NCBI RefSeq assembly: GCF_010500955.1
Contig: NZ_QVMJ01000003.1
Coordinates: forward strand, 181,520-245,519
DNA: 64,000 bases
From: Bacteroides sp. 519
Lineage (GTDB): Bacteria > Bacteroidota > Bacteroidia > Bacteroidales > Bacteroidaceae
Direction: 5' to 3'
Shown here piece by piece: positions 17,925 to 26,822 of the stretch (positions are counted from its first letter, which is position 1; each line of letters opens with the position of its first letter). Below the pieces are notes generated by a model. It saw nothing but the letters and a program-made list of their open reading frames with translations, ran no database searches and had not been told where the DNA came from. A program made the translations under genes and the position numbers.

Positions 17925-18857
17925 ATGAGAATATACATTCTTCTAACTGCTTTTTGTTATGCAGCAGCATTGTTCGGACAAAATGAGCCACAAAGATTTC
18001 CGTTTTCCTACGATTCTTTTTTGATTATTGCTGAAGGAATAATCAATGATTCTATAAAAGCTAAATTTTGTTTGGATACAGGTGCCACAGATATTTCTTT
18101 ATCTGAAGAGTTGGTAGAGAAATATGCTATCAATAAAAAGGAACTGGAGTATAGTCCTTTTTTTGGAGGTGGTGCTGGCAACGATAGTGCTAAAGTTAAG
18201 GTCGCTTTTGAAAAGATCAACTATAAAATCGCAAACGAAACGTTAACAAACTCCATTTACAAAGTATATAAAAATCTTTCCGAAGATGTTTTAGTGGGTA
18301 TAGAACCTAAAGATTTGTTCACTTTTGAAATATATTACGATAAAAAAGAATTCCGGCTATATAAAGGACAAGCAAAAATGGATTTTGATAAATCCTGGAC
18401 TCGCATCAAGTACAAAAATCATCTCACTAAAATTACAATACCATTAAAGGTCAAGATTGGTAAAAAAACAATCAGTGGAGATTTCCTGTTAGACACTGGT
18501 AGTGGACATGCTATCCTCTTCACTGGTAAGACAGCAGAAAAGTACAAATTGAACCAAATGAATGTACGTAAATGGAAAGCAGAGTTAGGATTGTCGGGGA
18601 AATCCGAAGGAGGAACCATTCAATCAGAAAGTATTCAGCTAGGAGAAAACAAATTCGACAATGTTGATATACACTATTTTAATGATCAACAAGGTGCACT
18701 TTCTGATGGTTATTTCTATATTGGTGTTCTGGGAAACAGAGTACTGGAAAAATTTGATGTAATTATTGACTATGTAAAAGAATATGTTTACATCCGTCCG
18801 AATTCATTGTATAACACTCCAATTATAACCACCAGCAACAGATTAAACTACGAGTAA
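17925..18857 (+). CDS. Retropepsin-like (clan AA) aspartyl protease, exported
   Basis: After a signal peptide (residues 1-18) the 310-residue protein shows two retropepsin-type active-site motifs: FCLDTGATDIS (Asp at 51) and FLLDTGSGHA (near residue 189). Both Asp residues are intact, so one chain may form a complete two-lobed active site. A C-terminal GVLGNRVLEKFDVIIDY matches the hydrophobic-hydrophobic-Gly element of these proteases. Substrate unknown. Its end overlaps the radC promoter region. Confidence 0.8.
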   Translation: MRIYILLTAFCYAAALFGQNEPQRFPFSYDSFLIIAEGIINDSIKAKFCLDTGATDISLSEELVEKYAINKKELEYSPFFGGGAGNDSAKVKVAFEKINYKIANETLTNSIYKVYKNLSEDVLVGIEPKDLFTFEIYYDKKEFRLYKGQAKMDFDKSWTRIKYKNHLTKITIPLKVKIGKKTISGDFLLDTGSGHAILFTGKTAEKYKLNQMNVRKWKAELGLSGKSEGGTIQSESIQLGENKFDNVDIHYFNDQQGALSDGYFYIGVLGNRVLEKFDVIIDYVKEYVYIRPNSLYNTPIITTSNRLNYE

Positions 18858-18860
18858 TAC

Positions 18861-18868
18861 TATTTTTG
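18861..18868 (+). promoter_or_regulatory. -7 promoter box (TATTTTTG) of radC
   Basis: TATTTTTG only 5 bp upstream of the radC ATG, so the transcript would be almost leaderless. Confidence 0.5.
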
Positions 18869-18872
18869 CAAC

Positions 18873-19574
18873 ATGCAAAACACAGAAAAGCCAAGACTCA
18901 GTATTAACAAATGGGCAGAAGAAGACCGCCCGCGCGAAAAAATGCTATCCAAAGGGATTAATGCATTGAGCGATGCAGAATTACTAGCCATACTTATCGG
19001 TTCGGGAAATAAAGACGAAAGCGCTGTTGAACTTATGCGACGGATGCTGTCGACATGCGACAATAACCTTAACGAACTTGGAAAATGGAATAGTGCAGAC
19101 TTCTCTGTTTTTAATGGTATTGGACCCGCTAAAGCTACCACAATAATGGCAGCATTAGAATTGGGGAAAAGAAGAAAACTCCAAGAGGCAAAAGAACGCA
19201 GCGTGATTTTATCCTCGCGCGATGCCTACAACATATTCCACCCCATTCTATGCGATGCCCCACAAGAAGAGTTCTGGATACTGCTTCTCAACCAGGCTAG
19301 TAAAGTGATTAAAACAGTTAAAATTAGCACTGGTGGTATTGACGGCACCTATGCCGATGTGAGAACAATTTTACGCGAAGCTCTTCTGGAAAGGGCAACA
19401 TCAATTATTTTATGCCATAATCACCCATCAGGTAATCCCGAACCTAGTATTAATGATAAAAGGCTAACTTCGGCCATACAACAGGCAGCCAAAACTATGA
19501 ACATCAATCTGGTAGATCATATTGTTGTTTGCGATGGAACTTATTTTAGTTTCGGTGATAAAGGCTTAATCTGA
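18873..19574 (+). CDS. radC: RadC family JAB/MPN-domain protein
   Basis: The 233-residue protein combines an N-terminal helix-hairpin-helix region (LGKWNSADFSVFNGIGPAKA) with the RadC JAMM metal centre HNHPSGNPEPSINDKRLT. Despite its name the role in DNA repair is not established; it may act at stalled forks or in recombination. Length is normal and all metal ligands are present. Confidence 0.93.
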   Translation: MQNTEKPRLSINKWAEEDRPREKMLSKGINALSDAELLAILIGSGNKDESAVELMRRMLSTCDNNLNELGKWNSADFSVFNGIGPAKATTIMAALELGKRRKLQEAKERSVILSSRDAYNIFHPILCDAPQEEFWILLLNQASKVIKTVKISTGGIDGTYADVRTILREALLERATSIILCHNHPSGNPEPSINDKRLTSAIQQAAKTMNINLVDHIVVCDGTYFSFGDKGLI

Positions 19575-19582
19575 CTTGTACG

Positions 19583-19679
19583 ATTTCACCACGAGTTCAC
19601 AGAGTTACACAGAGTTTTAAACTTCCATGCGGCATCGTATTTAAAACTCTGTGTAACTCTGTGAACTCTGTGGTGAAAT
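19583..19679. repeat. Inverted repeat with 'cacagagtt' arms and CCATGCGGCATCGT centre
   Basis: 39-bp arms (TTTCACCACGAGTTCACAGA... and its complement) are nearly perfect. The centre CCATGCGGCATCGT lies at 19625-19638. Confidence 0.9.
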
Positions 19680-19702
19680 TTCGCTATGACAAAATAATAA
19701 CG

Positions 19703-19710
19703 TATATTTG
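19703..19710 (+). promoter_or_regulatory. -7 promoter box (TATATTTG)
   Basis: TATATTTG 41 bp upstream of the DUF59 gene start. Confidence 0.5.
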
Positions 19711-19751
19711 CAGTAAGGTGAAAGCCATATTCCCCTATAAATATTATTATT

Positions 19752-20063
19752 ATGACAACATTCGAAATAGAAGAAAAAATAGTCGATGTACTGAAAACCG
19801 TATACGACCCGGAAATCCCTGTTAATGTTTACGACCTGGGATTAATTTATAAAATAGATGTAGAAGAGAATGGTGCCACTACCATCGAAATGACTCTTAC
19901 CGCTCCGGGATGTCCGGCAGCCGACTTCATTATGGAGGATGTGCGGCAGAGAGTAGAATCGGTAGAAGGGGTAACTTCTACAACCATCAATCTTGTTTTT
20001 GAACCGGAATGGAACAAAGATATGCTTAGCGAAGAAGCAAAACTTGAACTGGGACTATTGTAA
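19752..20063 (+). CDS. DUF59/MIP18-family iron-sulfur assembly protein
   Basis: The 103-residue protein is a single DUF59 domain: KTVYDPEIPVNVYDLGLIYK and TLTAPGCPAADFIMEDV, including the reactive Cys of the family. Such proteins (SufT, PaaD, MIP18 relatives) help deliver Fe-S clusters to client enzymes. The gene is directly followed by lpxH with no gap, so they are co-transcribed, but no other suf genes are here. Confidence 0.88.
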   Translation: MTTFEIEEKIVDVLKTVYDPEIPVNVYDLGLIYKIDVEENGATTIEMTLTAPGCPAADFIMEDVRQRVESVEGVTSTTINLVFEPEWNKDMLSEEAKLELGLL

Positions 20064-20828
20064 ATGAAGAACGTATATTTTCTTTCGGATGCCCATCTGG
20101 GATCTCGTGCTATAACAAGCGGACGAACTCAGGAGAGGCGTTTGGTTAATTTCCTGGATAGTATTAAACACAAAGCATCGGCCATATACCTGTTGGGCGA
20201 TATGTTTGATTATTGGTACGAGTTTAAAACTGTTGTACCTAGAGGATACACCCGTTTCCTCGGAAAGATATCCGAGCTAACAGATATGGGGGTAGAAGTA
20301 CATTTCTTTATTGGCAACCACGATATTTGGTGCTACGATTATTTTCAGCAGGAGTGTGGCATGATACTCCACAAAGAACCATTAACTACCGAGATTTACG
20401 GAAAGGAATTTTATCTGGCTCATGGTGATGGATTAGGCGACCCAAGCAAAACTTTCAAGTTTTTGCGTTCTGCTTTTCATAGTAGCACATTACAAACTAT
20501 ATTCTCGGCCATTCATCCACGGTGGTCTATGGAGTGGGGATTAAGCTGGGCCAAACATAGCCGTTTGAAGCGTGAAGATGGTAAAGAACCGGAGTATATG
20601 GGCGAAGATAAAGAATTTCTTGTTCTCTACTCGAAAGAATATTTAAAAGACCATCCCAATATTAACTACTTTATTTATGGACATCGGCATATCATGCTCA
20701 ACCTGATGTTAAGCAGAGATACCCGAATGCTGATTCTGGGAGATTGGATCTCTTACTTCTCGTATGCTGTATTCGATGGAGAGAATCTGTTCTTGGAAGA
20801 GTATGTGGAGGGAGAGACGAAGTTTTAA
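20064..20828 (+). CDS. lpxH: UDP-2,3-diacylglucosamine diphosphatase (LpxH-type)
   Basis: The 254-residue calcineurin-like phosphoesterase shows metal ligands in order: FLSDAHLGS, GDMFDYW, GNHDIW, HGDGLGD and GHRH. It hydrolyses UDP-2,3-diacylglucosamine to lipid X in lipid A synthesis, at the cytoplasmic face. The LpxH assignment rests on the helical insert and the FDYWYE stretch. Start codon directly abuts the stop of the DUF59 gene. Confidence 0.88.
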   Translation: MKNVYFLSDAHLGSRAITSGRTQERRLVNFLDSIKHKASAIYLLGDMFDYWYEFKTVVPRGYTRFLGKISELTDMGVEVHFFIGNHDIWCYDYFQQECGMILHKEPLTTEIYGKEFYLAHGDGLGDPSKTFKFLRSAFHSSTLQTIFSAIHPRWSMEWGLSWAKHSRLKREDGKEPEYMGEDKEFLVLYSKEYLKDHPNINYFIYGHRHIMLNLMLSRDTRMLILGDWISYFSYAVFDGENLFLEEYVEGETKF

Positions 20829-20908
20829 TTATGAATTATAAATTACGAATTACGAATTGTCCATGCGGCATCGTTAATTCGTAATTCGTAATTAACAATT
20901 CGTAATTT
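20827..20908. repeat. Inverted repeat with tandem 'gaattac' arms and CCATGCGGCATCGT centre
   Basis: Heptamer AATTACG arms face CGTAATT arms; the centre CCATGCGGCATCGT is at 20861-20874. It lies between the converging lpxH and phoA genes, overlapping the lpxH stop. Confidence 0.9.
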
Positions 20909-20909
20909 T

Positions 20910-22316
20910 TTAAAACCCTCCTGCTTTTGCTATCCTCTTTGGTATATCGGTATTATCCATTTTACCCATGAACAGTTCGGAGCCGGCACCAATGGCATAA
21001 ACGGGAACATAACCTCCGGAATGATCACCACTTGACCAACCTACATAAGCAATATTGCTCATTACTTTAATGGCAGCCGAAGCTAAAGGTTCACTGCTTG
21101 AATATTCGCGTTTTTCCATTTCCTGATTTGCTTTGTCGTTAAAAGAAGCTTCGAATGCATCGCGAAGAATCTTTTCGTTTTCCCAGCTAACAGGGGTCTC
21201 GGTCCAGAATCCCATTGTTTCACCAAGCAAAGACTTAATCTCTTCCCAGGTTACTTTATGATTCTTTTGTTTACGCAGTTCGGTTATTTTGCCCGATAAA
21301 CCACCTAACGATTGCTTTTGGTGTTTCAGTACTTTCAGGTTTGCATAATAACTCTTCTTACCCAATGTAATACCACCAGTTTCATGATCGGCAGAAATTA
21401 CAATAAGCGTTTCTTTGGGATGTTTCTTGTAAAACTCCAATGCAACTTTAACAGCCTCATCCATATCCATAACTTCGTGTATGGCATTGGCAGCATCGTT
21501 ATCGTGGCATGCCCAGTCAATCTTACCCCCTTCAACCATCAGGAAAAATCCTTTCTTATTATCCTTTGTAAGGAAAGAAATTGCACTCTCTGTTATTTGT
21601 GCCAATGTTAAATCGTCCGATTTACGGTCGAGCGCATAAGGCAGAGACGATGGGTCTTTTCCTTCTTCCTGAATAAGAATCATTTTCTTTGCCGAAGAAG
21701 ATTTGGCTTTAAAATCTTTGTAACCACGTGCAATGGTATAGCCAGCCTCTTCGAATATGGGGAATATATTGGGAGCATCCTCTTTCTTATATGTTTTATC
21801 GGGTTTTACAAAACCACCACCGGCATAAAAGTCCAGATTTGCTTTCGGAAGATCTGTTGCAATTTCATAACACATGCTTCTGGAAGGCTGATGAGCATAA
21901 AATGCAGCTGGTGTAGCATGGTCAACACTTACACTGGTAGTAATCCCTACCCTCTTACCTGCTTTCTTGGCTCTTTCGGCAATAGTAACGATAGGTTGTT
22001 TGTTTACATCAACACCAATTGCGCCACTATATGTTTTTTCGCCTGTAGCAAGAGCCGTACCTGCTGCTGCTGAGTCGGTAACCGGACTGGTGGTACAATA
22101 TGTTGTAGCAAGATTAATCACCGGAAATTGTGTAAACTGCAAAGGAATAATACCAATACGGTTTTCTTCGGCATCGGCACGATACATTTCTGTAACATTA
22201 ACCTGGTTAACACCCATTCCGTCTCCAATAAAATAAAAAACATATTTTGCTTTTCCCTGTGCAAAAAGAATGCCTGGGATTAAAACAAAAAGTAATAAAT
22301 AAAGAGTTCTTTTCAT
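20910..22316 (-). CDS. phoA: Alkaline phosphatase
   Basis: The 468-residue protein has a signal peptide (MKRTLYLLLFVLIPGILFAQ) and alkaline phosphatase motifs: YFIGDGMGVNQV (metal), VTDSAAAGTALATG with the nucleophile Ser, DHATPAAFYAHQ, and SADHETGG. It releases phosphate from monoesters in the periplasm. The frame is open 21 codons upstream, but that stretch is translation of the repeat at 22334, so the ATG at 22316 before the signal peptide is chosen. Confidence 0.93.
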   Translation of the reverse strand: MKRTLYLLLFVLIPGILFAQGKAKYVFYFIGDGMGVNQVNVTEMYRADAEENRIGIIPLQFTQFPVINLATTYCTTSPVTDSAAAGTALATGEKTYSGAIGVDVNKQPIVTIAERAKKAGKRVGITTSVSVDHATPAAFYAHQPSRSMCYEIATDLPKANLDFYAGGGFVKPDKTYKKEDAPNIFPIFEEAGYTIARGYKDFKAKSSSAKKMILIQEEGKDPSSLPYALDRKSDDLTLAQITESAISFLTKDNKKGFFLMVEGGKIDWACHDNDAANAIHEVMDMDEAVKVALEFYKKHPKETLIVISADHETGGITLGKKSYYANLKVLKHQKQSLGGLSGKITELRKQKNHKVTWEEIKSLLGETMGFWTETPVSWENEKILRDAFEASFNDKANQEMEKREYSSSEPLASAAIKVMSNIAYVGWSSGDHSGGYVPVYAIGAGSELFMGKMDNTDIPKRIAKAGGF

Positions 22317-22333
22317 GATATCAGTTTTTAGGG

Positions 22334-22431
22334 AAGGAGGTAAAGGAGGTAGAGTGAGGTAAAGGAGGTAAAGTTCCATGCGGCATCGTTACTTTACCTC
22401 CTTTACCTCACTCTACCTTCTTTACCTCCTT
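22334..22431. repeat. Inverted repeat with 'aaggaggta' arms and CCATGCGGCATCGT centre
   Basis: 40-bp arms (22334-22373 and 22392-22431) flank the centre CCATGCGGCATCGT at 22376-22389. The right arm contains the last two Arg codons and the stop codon of ackA. Confidence 0.92.
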
Positions 22432-23627
22432 TTATTCAATATTTCTACAGTATCTAAAGCTATAGTTAATTCTTCGTCGGTAGGAATAACAACAACTTTC
22501 ACTTTCGAATCAGGGGCGCTGATTACAACTTCTTCCCCTCTGGTTCTGTCGTTTACTTCCTTATCCATTTTAACGCCCATAAATTCAAGATCCTTGCATA
22601 CTGTGTAGCGCAATGGATATTGGTTCTCGCCTACTCCGCCAGTGAAAACAATAATATCCACACCACCTAAAGCTGCAGCATAGGCACCGATATACTTCTG
22701 AACGCGGTAGCAATACATGGCATCGGCAAGAATAGCACGTTCGTTACCTTCGGCAACCGCTTTTTCCAGTTCGCGCATATCCGATGATACGCCCGATATA
22801 CCTACTACTCCGCTCTTCTTGTTCAACACTTCGGCCAAACCAGTTCTGTCCAGTCCTTCTTTTTGCATGATGTAGGTAAGCAGGCCAGCATCCACATCAC
22901 CGCAACGGGTACCCATCATTAAACCTTCGAGTGGAGTTAATCCCATAGAAGTGTCTATTGATTTACCATCTTTTATTGCAGTAATCGAACCACCGTTACC
23001 AATGTGGCAGGTAATAATACGTTTACCTTCGGGGCTAACTCCCAGGAATTCGCATACACGTTGCGATACATATCTGTGGCTTGTTCCGTGGAAACCATAA
23101 CGACGGGCAGCATATTTGGTATAGTATTCGTAAGGCACGGCATACATATATGCATAATCGGGCATGGTTTGGTGGAAGGCTGTATCAAAAACGCCCACCT
23201 GCGGAACGTTTGGCAACAGTTCCTGAATGGTATAAATTCCTTTCAGGTTTGCCGGGTTATGCAAAGGAGCAAGATCGGAGCATGCTACCATTTGGTCGAT
23301 AACTTCTTTGGTAATCAGTACCGAAGAGTTGAACTTTTCTCCTCCATGAACCACACGATGACCAACTGCTGCTATATCTTGCAACGAGCTGATGCAACCA
23401 TATTCTTTGCCTGTCAGCGTTTCAAGAATAAATTCAATACCGGCTTTGTGTTCGGAAATGCCACGTTCAATTACAGCTTTCTCGCCATTAGGCAATGTTA
23501 GTTTCAAGAAAGAACCTTGCAGACCGATTTTCTCAAGTCCACCCTGAGCCATAATTTCTTTGCTGTCCATATTGAACAGCTTATATTTAATTGATGAACT
23601 TCCACAGTTCAATATCAATACCTTCAT
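22422..23627 (-). CDS. ackA: Acetate kinase
   Basis: The 401-residue enzyme has LNCGSSSIKYKLF at the N-terminus, VGHRVVHGGEKF, FDTAFHQTMP, the HIGNGGSITA loop and FTGGVGENQ. It interconverts acetyl phosphate and acetate with ATP formation, the last step of the Pta-AckA pathway. It is transcribed after pta, as usual. The last two residues (RR) come from the downstream repeat arm. Confidence 0.97.
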   Translation of the reverse strand: MKVLILNCGSSSIKYKLFNMDSKEIMAQGGLEKIGLQGSFLKLTLPNGEKAVIERGISEHKAGIEFILETLTGKEYGCISSLQDIAAVGHRVVHGGEKFNSSVLITKEVIDQMVACSDLAPLHNPANLKGIYTIQELLPNVPQVGVFDTAFHQTMPDYAYMYAVPYEYYTKYAARRYGFHGTSHRYVSQRVCEFLGVSPEGKRIITCHIGNGGSITAIKDGKSIDTSMGLTPLEGLMMGTRCGDVDAGLLTYIMQKEGLDRTGLAEVLNKKSGVVGISGVSSDMRELEKAVAEGNERAILADAMYCYRVQKYIGAYAAALGGVDIIVFTGGVGENQYPLRYTVCKDLEFMGVKMDKEVNDRTRGEEVVISAPDSKVKVVVIPTDEELTIALDTVEILNKRR

Positions 23628-23643
23628 TTTGTTTTAAGTTTTA

Positions 23644-23765
23644 AGTAGTGAGTAGTGAGTTGTGAGTAATGAGTTTTGAGTTATGAGTAATGAGTTGTGA
23701 GTGATGAGTTGTGAACCCGCATGGTAACTCATTACTCAAAACTCATTACTCATTACTCACTACTC
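23644..23765. repeat. Inverted repeat with tandem 'tgagtag' arms, centre in reverse orientation
   Basis: The left arm is TGAGTAG/TGAGTTG heptamers (23644-23712), the right arm ACTCATT units (23726-23765). The centre CCCGCATGGTAA (23716-23727) is the reverse complement of TTACCATGCGGG. The right arm supplies the stop codon and last residue of pta. Confidence 0.88.
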
Positions 23766-24764
23766 GCAACTTGCTTGATTAGCTGTGATAGCTATCATTT
23801 TATATATATCTGATACAGAACATCCACGTGATAAATCGTTCACTGGTTGAGCCATACCTTGAAGGATTGGTCCTACAGCTTCCACATCACCTAAACGTTC
23901 GGCCAATTTATAACCAATGTTACCTACTTCGAGGCTTGGTACTACCAGTACATCAGCATGTCCGGCAACTTCCGATCCCGGAGCTTTTCTTTCTCCCACA
24001 GATGGGATCAATGCTGCATCTGCCTGCATTTCTCCATCAATAACTAATTCCGGATTCATTTCTTTTGCCAAACGGGTAGCTTCAATTACTTTATCGGCAG
24101 CCTCGTGTTTTGCAGAACCCTTGGTCGAGAAGCTCAACATTGCTACTTTCGGTTTTTCTATTCCAAGCACCGCAGTTGCAGTATGCGATGTACATACAGC
24201 TATTTGTGCAAGTTGTTCGGCATTAGGAACCGGAGTTACAGCTACATCACTGATTACTACAACACCATTTTTTCCAAACTCCTGATGCTTGGTAATAAGC
24301 AACATGGCGCCCGACACGGTGGTAATTCCCGGTTTTGTTTTGATTATCTGCAATGCAGGACGCAACACATTTCCTGTAGTATTTTCTGCACCGGCCAATT
24401 GTCCATCGGCATCGCCGTTCTTAACAATTAAGCAACCCAGGTAAAGCGGGTTTAAAACTAATTGGCGTGCATCTTCAATTGTCATACCTTTACTTTTACG
24501 CAATTCAACCAGTAATTGCGCATACGTTTCTTTCTTGGGATGATTTTCAGGGTCGATAATTTCAGCCTTGTCAATGTTAGTCAGGTTCAGTTTAGAGGCT
24601 ACTTCCTTTATCTTTGTAGGATTGCCTAGAATAATAAGATGTGCTATACCTTCTGCCAAAACCTGATCGGCTGCGGTTAATGTACGTTCTTCTGTTCCTT
24701 CGGGAAGAACAATGCGTTGACGAGTCGCTTTTGCGCGTGCGACAATTTCGCTAATTAAATCCAT
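23760..24764 (-). CDS. pta: Phosphate acetyltransferase
   Basis: The 334-residue enzyme is the short, catalytic-domain-only form: QRIVLPEGTEERTL at the N-terminus, GCLIVKNGDADGQLAGAENT, and VLVVPSLEVGNIGYKLAERL at the end. It makes acetyl phosphate from acetyl-CoA. The ATG at 24764 is preferred to the one two codons upstream because MDLISEI is the usual start. A TAATTTTG box at 24821-24828 precedes it. Confidence 0.95.
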   Translation of the reverse strand: MDLISEIVARAKATRQRIVLPEGTEERTLTAADQVLAEGIAHLIILGNPTKIKEVASKLNLTNIDKAEIIDPENHPKKETYAQLLVELRKSKGMTIEDARQLVLNPLYLGCLIVKNGDADGQLAGAENTTGNVLRPALQIIKTKPGITTVSGAMLLITKHQEFGKNGVVVISDVAVTPVPNAEQLAQIAVCTSHTATAVLGIEKPKVAMLSFSTKGSAKHEAADKVIEATRLAKEMNPELVIDGEMQADAALIPSVGERKAPGSEVAGHADVLVVPSLEVGNIGYKLAERLGDVEAVGPILQGMAQPVNDLSRGCSVSDIYKMIAITANQASCE

Positions 24765-24820
24765 GAACAATTTGTTATAAATAAGATGTTATAATACAGG
24801 TAGATATGCTAATTGCGCTG

Positions 24821-24828
24821 CAAAATTA
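24821..24828 (-). promoter_or_regulatory. -7 promoter box (TAATTTTG) of pta-ackA
   Basis: TAATTTTG on the minus strand, 56 bp before the pta start. Confidence 0.5.
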
Positions 24829-24889
24829 CACAATTTTGCAATATCCACATTGCAATTCCAAGTATTTTTTCATCTGATTTACAAAATAA

Positions 24890-25078
24890 GCGAAAAGGCG
24901 CGAAAGCAAGAAGGCGCGAAGGCGCGAAGGAAAGAAAGTGAAAGGCGCGAAGGAAAGAAGGCGCGAAAGCGCGAAAGTGTAAAATCTTTCTTGCCTTCGC
25001 GCTTTCATCCTTTCGCGCCTTCGCGCTTTCACGCCTTCGCGCCTTCATGCTTTCTTGCCTTCACGCCTTCGCGCCTTT
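24890..25078. repeat. Long inverted repeat with tandem 'gcgcgaag' arms
   Basis: GCGCGAAG/GCGAAAG 8-bp units run to about 24980, then the complementary CTTTCGCGCC units to 25078, with a short TAAAATC centre and no CCATGCGG. It is distinctly GC-richer than its surroundings and abuts the stop codon of the next gene. Confidence 0.88.
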
Positions 25079-26649
25079 TACCTGATAACCGCTGGCGACA
25101 CAGATTTGTATTGCTCCATACACATACCTATAGATGCTCCGATATATGTTGGGTCGCAGATAATGTATTTTTGGTCTTCAAAAGTAACATAGTCGCCTTG
25201 AATGTTTTCTGTAAAATTCACGGCAGAAGCTATGTGATCGGGATAATCGAGTAAGATAACATTCAGCCCTAAAAGGTCTTTTACCAATGTGGCATACAAC
25301 ATTGCGCGATCTTCGCAGTCATTATAAGGATAGAAGAAGTTTTCTTCGTAGAAGTTGGGTTTCTCGTATCCAAACTGTTCACCATCGGTCATATAAGGAA
25401 ATGCGGTTTGCACAAAAGTAATCAGAATGTTGGCTGCATCTTTTTGCGATTTACCTTCGATGGCTTTCTTCAATGGTGGATATAAAGAATTCTTTAATTC
25501 CGCACTCATTGGGGTTTTATAATGAATCTCTACATTGCACTGCGGATAGTCCTTATAAAAATCGATCAGGTTCTTATTCACAACTGTTTGCACAATAACA
25601 TCTTTGTTCTTCGACTGCAATGTTTTTGTATGAGGCACCATTTCAAAAACAGGAACTCCAGGCATATATAATGCTACATGATTTTTAGAATTAGCAAATT
25701 CTTGTTCGTAAGTGTATATATTTAGCTTTCCTTGTTGTTCGCGAGGTTCAAAGATATAATACCTTGTTCCGCTTAAAGTAATATATGGAGCTCCATATAG
25801 TGTAGCTGCGGGGGCAAGCATTAGTTTCAGCTCATCATTTATCTTGGCCAGTTTTACCTTATAGCCCGATTTTGCCAACAGAAACATTTGCAGAAATGTA
25901 ATTTCTTTGGTTCTATTGCTTCCATAAAGTTGTGTCCCGATTTGCTTGGTAAACAAAACATATGCCCAATCGTTTAATTTCCGTTCCTTACGGATGGTCA
26001 TACAATCTTTTATCAACTGTTCATAATCGGCTTTACACACTTTGGTCCATGCATCGGCGATATTCGATTCGCTCATACCTGTTAAAGACAGTTTTTCGAC
26101 CGAACTGGTTGCCACCTGCAAAGTGGTTCCGTAAAACCGGATAGGTGTACGCTTAACAGAAGGGCCTGGTGGCACTTTTGGTGCTTCTACCACCACAGGG
26201 GTATAGGGTTTACCCGGCACATAGACTCCCGGATCGGGTTTATCGGTTGGTTTATCTTTAGCTGGTGTTGCTGGTTTTTTAACCGGATCAGGGTCTAATA
26301 CCATTACTGGTTCATCTTCCGGTTCGGGATCGGGAACAGTAACAGGTTGGGGTTCTTTAGGAACTATTTCGACCGGTTTTTCAACTGGTTTATCTTCATC
26401 AAACTCCTGAGGCTTTACCGGCTCCGGACGTACTGGGGGCGGAATGGGCTCGGATGCTTCGAACTTAGCCCAGACTTCACGAAGGAAACCGGCGAATTCT
26501 TCGTCGGCCTTGTTTTTAAAATCACTGTAATCTTTCCCTGCCTTATTCTGAAAATCTTCGAATTCTTTCTCAAAGTCACGTTCCTGTGCTTGGGTAGTGA
26601 ATGAAAAAGAGACAAAAAAAGCAATCAGTAAATATTTGTTTCTTTTCAT
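25078..26649 (-). CDS. Exported protein with Pro-rich region and transglutaminase-like domain
   Basis: The 523-residue protein has a signal peptide (residues 1-21, TTQAQ), a short charged helix, a Pro/Asp/Lys-rich linker at about 65-155, and a C-terminal domain with a papain/transglutaminase-like triad: Cys in NDCEDRAMLYATL, His in YPDHIASAV and Asp in IICDPTYIGA. The triad suggests a cysteine peptidase or transglutaminase-like fold in the periplasm; the substrate is unknown. It is followed (upstream on DNA) by a small exported protein, possibly co-expressed. Confidence 0.75.
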   Translation of the reverse strand: MKRNKYLLIAFFVSFSFTTQAQERDFEKEFEDFQNKAGKDYSDFKNKADEEFAGFLREVWAKFEASEPIPPPVRPEPVKPQEFDEDKPVEKPVEIVPKEPQPVTVPDPEPEDEPVMVLDPDPVKKPATPAKDKPTDKPDPGVYVPGKPYTPVVVEAPKVPPGPSVKRTPIRFYGTTLQVATSSVEKLSLTGMSESNIADAWTKVCKADYEQLIKDCMTIRKERKLNDWAYVLFTKQIGTQLYGSNRTKEITFLQMFLLAKSGYKVKLAKINDELKLMLAPAATLYGAPYITLSGTRYYIFEPREQQGKLNIYTYEQEFANSKNHVALYMPGVPVFEMVPHTKTLQSKNKDVIVQTVVNKNLIDFYKDYPQCNVEIHYKTPMSAELKNSLYPPLKKAIEGKSQKDAANILITFVQTAFPYMTDGEQFGYEKPNFYEENFFYPYNDCEDRAMLYATLVKDLLGLNVILLDYPDHIASAVNFTENIQGDYVTFEDQKYIICDPTYIGASIGMCMEQYKSVSPAVIR

Positions 26650-26662
26650 GATACTTTATTTT

Positions 26663-26822
26663 TTAGTTAGTAGTTAGTAGTTAGTAGCTAGTAGTTAGTA
26701 GTTAGTAGCTAGTAGCTAGTAGTACGATGCCGCATGGATTCTTACTACTTGCTACTAACTACTAACTACTAACTACTTACTACTAGCTACTAACTACTAG
26801 CTACTAGCTACTAACTACTATT
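26663..26822. repeat. Inverted repeat with tandem 'agttagt' arms, centre in reverse orientation
   Basis: The left arm (26663-26722) is AGTTAGT/AGCTAGT heptamers, the right arm (26741-26822) ACTAACT/ACTAGCT. The centre ACGATGCCGCATGG (26724-26737) is the exact complement of CCATGCGGCATCGT. Confidence 0.92.

Noticed and set aside
20910..22379. Alkaline phosphatase with a longer N-terminus
   Set aside because: The extra 21 residues come from the repeat at 22334; the signal peptide begins at 22316.
24809..25254. Three overlapping highly charged frames (KARRRES-type)
   Set aside because: They are translations of the GCGCGAAG repeat arms and have no other support.
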